12,665 nt of DNA, taken from positions 1 through 12,665 of the forward strand of contig DATKMG010000593.1 of the NCBI GenBank assembly GCA_035541995.1, in the 5' to 3' direction. The stretch comes from DATKMG01 sp035541995 (lineage in GTDB: Bacteria > Acidobacteriota > Terriglobia > Versatilivoradales > Versatilivoraceae). Position numbers and translations under genes: made by a program. The notes under the pieces were generated by a model that was not told the DNA's origin, searched no databases, and saw nothing but the letters and a program-made list of their open reading frames with translations. Shown here piece after piece: positions 6,808-12,665 of the stretch (within the stretch, counting starts at the first letter, position 1; each line of letters starts with the position of its first letter).

Positions 6808-6845
6808 TGGGGGACCTCAATCTCTTGCATAAAATCGTGGCCCAA

Positions 6846-6851
6846 ATATTA
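6846..6851 (-). promoter_or_regulatory. Possible extended -10 promoter element for rnj
   Basis: Read on the minus strand TGCTAATAT gives an extended -10 (TG, one base, TAATAT) about 38 bases before the rnj start codon. The -35 region at the right distance is poor (around CAACTAG), which an extended -10 can tolerate. This would let rnj and the genes after it be transcribed apart from ksgA. Confidence 0.35.
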
Positions 6852-6928
6852 GCACAAATGGACACTACCTAGTTGATGCCAGTTACGGAAGGGCGCCAGA
6901 GGATTCTCACACCCTGCCCGACTGCCGA

Positions 6929-6951
6929 CCCTTGCGATTCTGCTGCAAGGG
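6929..6951 (-). other. Hairpin in the ksgA-rnj intergenic region
   Basis: A perfect seven-base-pair stem CCCTTGC/GCAAGGG encloses a nine-base loop (6936-6944). No T-run follows on either strand, so it is not a typical intrinsic terminator. It lies after ksgA and upstream of the putative rnj -10, where a processing or termination element would be expected. The rest of the 246-base gap (6808-7053) shows nothing I can name. Confidence 0.45.
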
Positions 6952-7053
6952 GTATCGCGGCGCATGTCGTCGTTGCTCAAGCATTAGTTAATCTCTTACC
7001 TCTTTTCAAGACATCCCCTAAATTTCCTATCCAGCACTTTTGACTGCATCCGT

Positions 7054-7881
7054 TTACGGAGGGTCCTTCTTCCTCATTTTCTCATAGAGGACTATGAAAT
7101 CTGCAAGTGTCAGGGATTCCGCCCGAATGTTTGCCGGGAATTTCAATATTGCCAACTGTTCCTCTATCTGCCGAGGACTATAATCCCGGTATCCTTTCAG
7201 AGAGTTCAGGAGAGTCTTCCGTCTGTGAGAAAAGGCTTGTTTCGTGAATTGGAAGAACTCGGCTTTCTCCACCGAATTAAACCCAATAGAGTTCAGTGGG
7301 CAAAGCTCCAGCACCTTGGAGTGGACCTGAGGCGCAGGGCTGAAAGCGCGTGGGGAGACGGCGAACAGCTCCTTCACCTGAAAGTGATATTGAACAAGCA
7401 AGGTCAGAACGCCGTAAGCCTTAGTGCCTGGGGAAGCCGTGAGCCTGTCTGCCACCTCCGCCTGCAACATGACAACTGCCAGGCTCAAGCATGACGAGTA
7501 GCACGCGAGGTACTGGAGAATCGGCGAGGAAATATAGTACGGCAGATTTCCAACCACTTTGAATCTCCCGCCAGATGTAAAATACTTTTGCGATAATAAT
7601 CCCAAGTCCAGACTCAGGATGTCCTGGTTGAGAAAAAGGGTGTGTGGACCTGCAAGTGTTGAGATTTCTCTATGGAGTCCCTTGTCAATCTCAATTCCAA
7701 TGTAATCCCGGACTTTTCCCACAATCTCTCTAGTCAAAGCCCCGGTCCCAAACCCGATTTCTAACACAACATCGTCGGGGGCTAACTTCAGGCTCTGAAC
7801 AATTTGACGGATGAGACCGGAATCGTGCAGGAAATGTTGTCCAAGTCTCTTAATCGAGCGGATGTGTTTTTGTTGCATCAT
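7054..7881 (-). CDS. rsmA: 16S rRNA dimethyladenosine transferase KsgA/RsmA
   Basis: The 275-residue enzyme has the motifs of the KsgA/RsmA family. This enzyme dimethylates two adjacent adenines near the 3' end of 16S rRNA (A1518 and A1519 in E. coli), a late check in small-subunit assembly. The N-terminal RLGQHFLHD (12-20) is typical. SAM-binding motif I is LEIGFGTGALT (40-50), where many relatives have EIGPGxGxLT. Glu64 (GIEID), Asp87 (QDIL) and the catalytic motif NLPYYISSPIL (112-122) follow. DRLTASPGTKAYGVLTLLVQ (145-164) and FSPAPQVHSKV (180-190) complete the pattern. Two ATG codons stand in tandem (7881 and 7878) and either could start it. No Shine-Dalgarno sequence is visible. It is divergent from glgA and heads the minus-strand cluster that continues with rnj. 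Confidence 0.96.
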   Translation of the reverse strand: MMQQKHIRSIKRLGQHFLHDSGLIRQIVQSLKLAPDDVVLEIGFGTGALTREIVGKVRDYIGIEIDKGLHREISTLAGPHTLFLNQDILSLDLGLLSQKYFTSGGRFKVVGNLPYYISSPILQYLACYSSCLSLAVVMLQAEVADRLTASPGTKAYGVLTLLVQYHFQVKELFAVSPRAFSPAPQVHSKVLELCPLNSIGFNSVEKAEFFQFTKQAFSHRRKTLLNSLKGYRDYSPRQIEEQLAILKFPANIRAESLTLADFIVLYEKMRKKDPP

Positions 7882-7891
7882 TAGTGCAATT

Positions 7892-7897
7892 ACTATA
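7892..7897 (-). promoter_or_regulatory. Possible -10 box close to the ksgA start
   Basis: On the minus strand GGTATAGTAATTGCACTAATGATG contains a -10-like TATAGT only ten bases before the first ATG. If it is used, the transcript would start within about three bases of the start codon, giving a leaderless or nearly leaderless mRNA. That would fit the missing Shine-Dalgarno sequence. No good -35 is visible 16-18 bases upstream, so the call is weak. Confidence 0.3.
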
Positions 7898-7914
7898 CCT
7901 TAGCTCGCAGGATA

Positions 7915-8025
7915 GCACTGGAATGACGTTTCCGGGACGGAATGTGTCCCGAGGCGCCAGACTGGCCTCCACCAGGCTGTTTCCAGCGCGAGAAGAGGAT
8001 TTGAGAAGGGCGGAGGCCATCCTCC
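7915..8025. repeat. Structured region with nested inverted repeats in ksgA-glgA gap
   Basis: An outer stem pairs 7915-7923 (GCACTGGAA) with 7981-7989 (TTCCAGCGC), eight of nine positions. Inside it lie hairpin A, GGGAC/GTCCC with a seven-base loop (7934-7950), and hairpin B, GAGGC/GCCTC (7951-7969). A third hairpin, GGAGG/CCTCC with a four-base loop (8012-8025), follows. The arrangement could be a multibranched RNA, a REP-like repeat or a protein-binding region. Overlapping minus-strand open frames (7850-8081) have no family signature and I do not call them genes. Confidence 0.45.
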
Positions 8026-8083
8026 ATTTGTGATACCTCCCCTCTTTCTCCAAACCCCCTGAGATTATCAGACTCTCTCATTG

Positions 8084-8092
8084 GGAGGAAGA
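8084..8092 (+). promoter_or_regulatory. Strong Shine-Dalgarno sequence of glgA
   Basis: GGGAGGAAG lies just before the glgA ATG at 8097, one of the best ribosome binding sites in the window. It fixes the start codon. Confidence 0.75.
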
Positions 8093-8096
8093 TCCG

Positions 8097-9530
8097 ATGC
8101 GTATCATGTACGTTTCTTCGGAAGGGGTGCCTTTCTCAAAAACCGGGGGACTTGGCGATGTGGTCGGGTCACTTCCAAAATCCGTGAAAAAGCTGGGACA
8201 CGAAGTGGCGATCGTACTTCCCAGATATCGAGGCAACCCGGAAGGCAAAGCGATCATTCCGAGCCTGACGGTTCCCATGGGCCGCTCTTTTAAGTTCGGA
8301 TCGGTTATTGAGCCTGAAAGAAGCGGTAACGTCAACTACTTCCTGGTTGACTACCCGCCTTACTTTGACCGGGAGGCCCTGTATCGAGTGTCGAACCAGG
8401 ATTATCCTGACAACGCCGAACGGTTTGCTTTCTTCTCCTGGGCGGCAATCGAATTAGCTAAGCGGGCTACAAGGGCGCCGGAAATCATTCACTGTAACGA
8501 TTGGCAGACCGCCCTGCTCCCGGTCTATCTGAAGCTCCAATACGCGCAAGACCCCTTCTTTGCCCGGACAAGGACATTGTTGACAATCCACAACCAGGCT
8601 TTCCAAGGGATTTTTCCGCGAGCCGTACTGTCGCCTGTATCGTTGCCGGATTCTCTCTTCAACACCGACCAGTTGGAGTTCTACGGAAATGTGAACTTTC
8701 TCAAGGCAGGAATTGTGTTTGCCGATAAGCTCACGACCGTAAGCCAGAAGTACAGTCAAGAAATCCAGACACCAGAATTCGGGTTCGGCCTCGAAGGGGT
8801 TTTGCGAAAGAGGACTCGGGACCTGACAGGGATCATGAATGGAGTGGATTATTCGATGTGGGATCCACTGACCGATACGCGGATTGCTGCCAATTACTCT
8901 CCCGAGAATCTTGAAGGTAAGAGGCTCTGCAAGCGGGACGTCCTGCGGGAATTTGGCATGGAAGATTCTCCAGCCCGCCCTTTGATCGGGATGATTTCTC
9001 GATTGGCGGACCAAAAGGGATTTGACCTTCTAAGTATAACCGCCGACGCTATTGTTGGGGACGGGGTCTCCTTGGTCATTTTGGGTACCGGGGAAGAACG
9101 ATACTGCCGTTATTTATTGGACCTTCATCAAAAATACCCTCTCTACGTCGGTGTCAAGATTGTGTATGATGACCGGCTGGCACACAAGATTGAGGCCGGG
9201 GCAGACATGTTTCTGATGCCGTCACGCTTCGAGCCCTGCGGTCTTAATCAGATCTACTCCCTGAAGTATGGGACAGTGCCAATCGTCCGGGCGACCGGCG
9301 GACTGGACGATACCATCACCGAGTACGCGGAACCCTCCAAGGGCAATGGTTTTAAATTCAGCCGATATGTTCCGGAGGACTTGCTAGAAGCGGTGCGGAG
9401 GGCTGCTGAAGTTTACCGCAATCAGCAGGCGTGGCTGAGTCTGATGAAACGATGCATGGGGTATGATTATTCCTGGACCAGGTCGGCAGAGAAATACCTG
9501 GCATTGTACCAGTCTTTAATTGCGACTTGA
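8097..9530 (+). CDS. glgA: Glycogen synthase, GT5 family (ADP-glucose type)
   Basis: This 477-residue enzyme extends alpha-1,4-glucan chains from ADP-glucose in glycogen synthesis. It has the two-domain GT-B layout of family GT5. The N-terminal nucleotide-sugar motif is SKTGGLGDVVGSLPK (14-28), with Lys15 matching the ADP-glucose-contacting lysine of bacterial GlgA. HCNDWQTALLP (132-142) and TIHNQAFQG (163-171) are typical of the acceptor domain. TGIMNGVDYSMWDP (244-257) marks the domain junction. The C-terminal domain has MISRLADQKGFD (299-310), MPSRFEPCGLNQIYSLKYG (374-392) with catalytic Glu379, and ATGGLDDTI (399-407). Length is normal. The ADP-glucose preference is inferred from the motifs; no glgC or glgB lies nearby. 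It is divergent from ksgA and followed after 213 bases by trxA. Confidence 0.96.
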   Translation: MRIMYVSSEGVPFSKTGGLGDVVGSLPKSVKKLGHEVAIVLPRYRGNPEGKAIIPSLTVPMGRSFKFGSVIEPERSGNVNYFLVDYPPYFDREALYRVSNQDYPDNAERFAFFSWAAIELAKRATRAPEIIHCNDWQTALLPVYLKLQYAQDPFFARTRTLLTIHNQAFQGIFPRAVLSPVSLPDSLFNTDQLEFYGNVNFLKAGIVFADKLTTVSQKYSQEIQTPEFGFGLEGVLRKRTRDLTGIMNGVDYSMWDPLTDTRIAANYSPENLEGKRLCKRDVLREFGMEDSPARPLIGMISRLADQKGFDLLSITADAIVGDGVSLVILGTGEERYCRYLLDLHQKYPLYVGVKIVYDDRLAHKIEAGADMFLMPSRFEPCGLNQIYSLKYGTVPIVRATGGLDDTITEYAEPSKGNGFKFSRYVPEDLLEAVRRAAEVYRNQQAWLSLMKRCMGYDYSWTRSAEKYLALYQSLIAT

Positions 9531-9553
9531 ACCCATAGTAAGCGCGAGAGCGT

Positions 9554-9590
9554 CGTCTGCCATGCTGTGAGTGCCAATCGTGGACAGACG
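9554..9590 (+). other. Hairpin downstream of glgA
   Basis: CGTCTG-CCA pairs with TGG-A-CAGACG (9554-9562 with 9581-9590), nine base pairs with one bulged A and an 18-base loop. No T-run follows, so it is not a canonical intrinsic terminator. It begins 24 bases after the glgA stop and may protect or help end the transcript. Confidence 0.4.
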
Positions 9591-9640
9591 TGCCACGGTG
9601 ACCCACTTGAACACGGCAGATTCAACCCCCTGAGTTTGAT

Positions 9641-9669
9641 TTGGAAAAGACTGAGTCCTGGTGTAGAAA
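9641..9669 (+). promoter_or_regulatory. Possible promoter of trxA-purA
   Basis: TTGGAA (9641-9646) and TAGAAA (9664-9669) are spaced by 17 bases, each matching four of six consensus bases. It would give a leader of about 70 bases before trxA. The match is modest, but this is the best pair I see in the 213-base gap. Confidence 0.3.
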
Positions 9670-9746
9670 TCCTTTTAGGACGGTCTCTTTACGGGCAGCT
9701 AGTTCGTGTTTCCACCCAAGGTGCACTAATCTGATGGAGGATTTTG

Positions 9747-10073
9747 ATGGGAGTGAATACCGCTGACCTTACCGACGCCAGCTTTGATTCCGAGGTCTTG
9801 AAGTCGACTCTGCCAGTGTTGGTGGATTTCTGGGCAGAGTGGTGTGCTCCTTGTTTAGCTCTGGCTCCGACGCTAGACGCACTTGCCAGAGATTACCAGG
9901 GACGCGTGAAGGTCATGAAATTGAATGTCGATCAGAACATTTCTACTTCATCCAGGTACAACATCAAGGGAATTCCGACTCTCCTGCTTTTCAAAGGTGG
10001 GACAGTTAGAGAACAAATCGTTGGGGCCGCCACCAAAGATGCCATTGCGAAATTTCTCGACAAGCATCTGTAG
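9747..10073 (+). CDS. trxA: Thioredoxin with CAPC active site
   Basis: The 108-residue protein is a classic single-domain thioredoxin in length and layout, a cytoplasmic disulfide reductant. The active-site segment is DFWAEWCAPCLALAP (27-41), with Cys33 and Cys36, buried Asp27, Trp29 and Trp32. The cis-proline is Pro77 in KGIPTLLLFKGG, followed by the usual C-terminal helix. It differs from the common WCGPCK in two places: Ala for Gly between the cysteines, and Leu for Lys after them. The start is the ATG at 9747 because GGAGG ends six bases before it; the in-frame TTG at 9744 would be too close. No signal peptide is present. It lies 34 bases upstream of purA, so the two are probably cotranscribed. 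Confidence 0.95.
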   Translation: MGVNTADLTDASFDSEVLKSTLPVLVDFWAEWCAPCLALAPTLDALARDYQGRVKVMKLNVDQNISTSSRYNIKGIPTLLLFKGGTVREQIVGAATKDAIAKFLDKHL

Positions 10074-10107
10074 ACAGGCAGAGGGACAGGGCTAGAGGGC
10101 AAGGACT

Positions 10108-11415
10108 ATGGCGAATCTTGTGGTTATCGGCGCTCAATGGGGTGACGAGGGCAAGGGGAAAGTCGTCGATCTTCTAACCGAAAGGTTTGACATTGTCGTG
10201 CGATATCAAGGGGGCCATAATGCCGGCCACACTGTTATGGTTGCGGGGAAGAAATTCGTTCTCCACTTAATCCCGTCCGGCATCCTGCATCACGACAAGC
10301 TGTGCGTCATTGGGTCCGGTGTCGTGATTGACCCGACAGCCTTCTTGGATGAGATCCAGTTCCTTGAGGGAGCCGGCGTAAAGGTCAAGGGAAATCTCTT
10401 GATCAGCAATCGAGCCCACCTGATCCTGCCATACCACAGGGCTCTGGAGCGAGCGACCGAACAGGCTCGAGGCGCCAAGAAAATTGGAACTACTTCGCGA
10501 GGAATAGGTCCCGCTTACGAAGACAAGACAGCGCGCAGGGGAGTTCGTGTCATCGATTTGTTTGACGCTGAACATCTGAAAGAAATCATTCTCCATAACG
10601 TTGAGGAAAAGAACTGCCTTATCGAGAAACGCTACCAGGTCGCCCCGCTCGATCCTCACAAGATTTACCAGGAGGTTCTGGCTATCGCTCCTCTCGTAAA
10701 AGACTACGTGGCTGACACGGCCCACTACTTAAATGTCGCCATTCGTTCCGGGAAACGGGTACTGTTTGAAGGCGCGCAAGGGACTCTGCTGGATATTGAT
10801 CATGGGACATATCCCTATGTGACCTCTTCGAGTGCCTCGGTCGGGGGCGCTTGTACCGGTTCCGGAGTGGCGCCGTCCTTTATTAGTGGAGCCATTGGTA
10901 TTGCTAAAGCGTACACGACTCGCGTGGGTGGAGGTCCCTTCCCCACGGAGATCCACGGCGACCAGGGGGAGACGATTCGAAAGCGAGGAGTAGAATATGG
11001 AGCCTCGACGGGGCGACCCCGTCGTTGCGGCTGGTTCGACGGACCAGCGACCCATTACTCTGCCTTGTTGAACAACCTGCAAGCGATCGGACTGACTAAG
11101 CTGGATGTGCTCGATGGCTTCGAGGAGATCCCGGTTTGCACGGGATACCAGTACAAGGGTGTCCTGCTCAAGGAATTCCCTGCGGAAATCAGGGTCCTCG
11201 AGGCAATCGTTCCAATCTACCGGACCGTGAAGGGATGGAACAGCAATACGGCCGGGATTCGCGATTACGCTGACCTTCCGATCATGGCCAGGGATTACCT
11301 GAAGCTCCTATCGGACATTACTGAAACTGAATTCTCCCTGATCTCCACTGGACCTGAAAGGGACGATACCGTCATTTTGAAGGACTCCTGGCTCCAGAAA
11401 ACGTTTCGAATCTGA
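10108..11415 (+). CDS. purA: Adenylosuccinate synthetase
   Basis: The 435-residue enzyme joins IMP and aspartate, using GTP, to make adenylosuccinate on the way to AMP. All family motifs are present. The P-loop is QWGDEGKGK (10-18) with catalytic Asp13, and GGHNAGHT (35-42) carries His41. The IMP-binding segment is IGTTSRGIGPAYEDKTARRG (126-145). GAQGTLLDIDHGTYPYVTSS (222-241), TTRVGGGPFPTE (270-281) and TGRPRRCGWFD (301-311) complete the set. Length is normal. GAGGG and AAGG precede the ATG. It follows trxA closely and converges on rmuC, with five bases between the two stop codons. Confidence 0.98.
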   Translation: MANLVVIGAQWGDEGKGKVVDLLTERFDIVVRYQGGHNAGHTVMVAGKKFVLHLIPSGILHHDKLCVIGSGVVIDPTAFLDEIQFLEGAGVKVKGNLLISNRAHLILPYHRALERATEQARGAKKIGTTSRGIGPAYEDKTARRGVRVIDLFDAEHLKEIILHNVEEKNCLIEKRYQVAPLDPHKIYQEVLAIAPLVKDYVADTAHYLNVAIRSGKRVLFEGAQGTLLDIDHGTYPYVTSSSASVGGACTGSGVAPSFISGAIGIAKAYTTRVGGGPFPTEIHGDQGETIRKRGVEYGASTGRPRRCGWFDGPATHYSALLNNLQAIGLTKLDVLDGFEEIPVCTGYQYKGVLLKEFPAEIRVLEAIVPIYRTVKGWNSNTAGIRDYADLPIMARDYLKLLSDITETEFSLISTGPERDDTVILKDSWLQKTFRI

Positions 11416-11420
11416 GATAT

Positions 11421-12665
11421 CTAGTCGACTTGAGTGAGCAGGGTCTTACGCGGTACCACGTCGATAGGTGGGAGTTCTGTCGCTTCTTCTTGAGCCGATA
11501 CTCCCAGCTCCTTGAACCTTCGGGCCGCCACCAGAACACGATTCTCCAATGAACCCACAGCCCGATTATAGGCATCCACACTCTTGCCTAGCGAAGATCC
11601 CAATTCGCTGAAGTGTCCACCTAGTGTACAGAGCCGGTCAAACAGAGACTTTCCCAATTCGCTGATTTTTTGGGCATTCTCCGCCAGTTGCTCTTGCTTC
11701 CAGCCATAAGCGATGGTCAACATCAATGGGATCAAGCTGACTGGAGTCGCCAGAATAACTCTTTGCAGGACGCCTTCTTCAAAGATCTTTGGATCCTGCT
11801 CGACAGCCGCAGTATAAAAAGGTTCACCAGGAATAAACATCACTACAAACTCAGGCGTCAGCTCCAATTGCTCCCAATAGGATTTGCTGCTCAGGCTTTG
11901 CAGGTGGGACCGGATCTGCCGAGCATGTGTTTGAAGACGCAACCGCCGGGTTTCCTCGTCAGCCGCATCCAGAGCCTCCAAGTAGGCTTGCAGTGGGGCT
12001 TTGGAGTCCACGACAATTGTTCTTCCGCCAGGAAGTCGGACCAGCAGGTCAGGACGCAACAGGCCCCCCTCGGCTTTGAAGCTCTCCTGCTCGAAGAAAT
12101 CACAGTAGGCTGTCATACCAGCCAATTCAACCACACGCCGTAAAGTAAACTCTCCCCAGCGGCCCCGCACCGACGGGGTCCGCAAGGCATTAACCAGGTT
12201 GGCCGTTTCCTTTTGCAGTCTCTGCTCAGAGTCGAGAAGCTGACGAACCTGCTCGCTTAGGCTCCCGAAATGTTCACCGCGCACTTTCTCGATAGCCTTG
12301 ATTTGTTCCTCGTACCGGGTCAGTGTCTCCTTGATTGGGACCACCAGGTTCTCCACCGCCTTCTGGCGCTGCTCCAGGTCCCCCTTGGCTTCAACCTGGA
12401 AAGTCTCGAGGGTTGCCTTGGCCAGTTCTAAGAAAGACTGGTTATTCTCTTTTAAGGCCTCTGCAGATAAGGCCTTGAAAGCGGTGCTGAGCTTATCGGT
12501 GGCTTCCTGCAATAGTCCCAGTTTCTCTTGCATCGATTGGCGTTCAGCTTCAAGTAAGGTTTCCAATTCCTTGTTACCGCTTCTGAGCTGAGAAATCTGG
12601 TTGAGCAAATCGTTCCTCTCTGATTCTCTTTTCAGGATTTGTTGCTCCAGATCTGGAATCCGAAG
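11421..12665 (-). CDS. rmuC: RmuC-family DNA recombination protein (5' part beyond window)
   Basis: The frame is open from the right edge of the window to its stop at 11421, giving 414 visible codons. The true start lies outside; a TTG at 12608 lies inside an unbroken coiled coil and is unlikely to be the start. The visible protein opens with a long charged, Leu/Gln/Glu-rich coiled coil (about 1-160). The RmuC domain follows, with RGRWGEFTLRRVVELAGM at about 167, RPDLLVRLPGGRTIVVDSKA at about 204, and SYWEQLELTPEFVVMFIPGE and LATPVSLIPLM further on. The Asp...Asp-Ser-Lys pattern resembles a PD-(D/E)XK nuclease core. RmuC was named in E. coli for limiting rearrangements at inverted repeats; its biochemical activity is not settled. 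Many relatives have an N-terminal membrane helix, which would lie beyond the edge here. Confidence 0.93.
   Translation of the reverse strand, partial: LRIPDLEQQILKRESERNDLLNQISQLRSGNKELETLLEAERQSMQEKLGLLQEATDKLSTAFKALSAEALKENNQSFLELAKATLETFQVEAKGDLEQRQKAVENLVVPIKETLTRYEEQIKAIEKVRGEHFGSLSEQVRQLLDSEQRLQKETANLVNALRTPSVRGRWGEFTLRRVVELAGMTAYCDFFEQESFKAEGGLLRPDLLVRLPGGRTIVVDSKAPLQAYLEALDAADEETRRLRLQTHARQIRSHLQSLSSKSYWEQLELTPEFVVMFIPGEPFYTAAVEQDPKIFEEGVLQRVILATPVSLIPLMLTIAYGWKQEQLAENAQKISELGKSLFDRLCTLGGHFSELGSSLGKSVDAYNRAVGSLENRVLVAARRFKELGVSAQEEATELPPIDVVPRKTLLTQVD

Noticed and set aside
6907..6984. A 25-codon basic minus-strand ORF between ksgA and rnj
   Set aside because: The nearest Shine-Dalgarno-like sequence is about 13 bases from its ATG, it overlaps the hairpin at 6929-6951, and it resembles no known small protein.
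7850..8081. Overlapping minus-strand ORFs in the ksgA-glgA gap
   Set aside because: They overlap the ksgA start and a set of inverted repeats and have no recognisable domain; the structure explains the region better than coding.

Overview
This window looks like an ordinary chromosomal stretch of a free-living bacterium with moderate GC. It holds ten recognisable protein genes and one tRNA gene. There is no rRNA, CRISPR array, phage gene or recognisable transposase. RNase J next to an FtsK-type translocase, a GT5 glycogen synthase, CutA, RmuC, and short degenerate repeats between genes would fit Acidobacteriota or a similar deep-branching Gram-negative-type phylum. That placement is an inference from gene content and general feel; no single marker here proves it.

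Layout. The left edge (1-57) may hold the tail of a plus-strand gene. A minus-strand initiator tRNA-fMet (111-187) follows, with an excellent sigma70-type promoter (200-229). An FtsB/DivIC-like cell-division gene (449-808, minus, TTG start) is divergent from cutA (953-1291, plus). cutA converges on a minus-strand cluster that reads, in transcription order, ksgA/rsmA (7881-7054), rnj (6807-5134), a GxxExxY-family gene (5112-4750), uppP (4710-3886) and ftsK (3889-1577). uppP and ftsK overlap by an ATGA. Divergent from ksgA are glgA (8097-9530), trxA (9747-10073) and purA (10108-11415), all plus. The window ends inside rmuC (minus), which converges on purA with only five bases between the stop codons.

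The genes are mostly housekeeping: translation initiation (tRNA-fMet), ribosome maturation (KsgA), mRNA and rRNA processing (RNase J), cell-wall lipid carrier recycling (UppP), division and chromosome segregation (FtsB, FtsK), glycogen synthesis (GlgA), thiol redox (TrxA), AMP synthesis (PurA) and DNA maintenance (RmuC). I see no new multi-gene system.

The less ordinary content lies between and beside the genes. (1) The GxxExxY gene sits in a roughly 418-base cassette bounded by inverted repeats made of about 10-base units, wedged between rnj and uppP. It touches the rnj stop codon and supplies the uppP leader, which has no Shine-Dalgarno sequence. (2) Two arrays of degenerate 7-base repeats, in opposite orientation, sit directly after the stop codons of the convergent genes cutA and ftsK and could pair with each other over about 27 positions. 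(3) A structured stretch with several nested inverted repeats lies in the ksgA-glgA divergent region. (4) The thioredoxin has CAPC in place of the usual CGPC active site.
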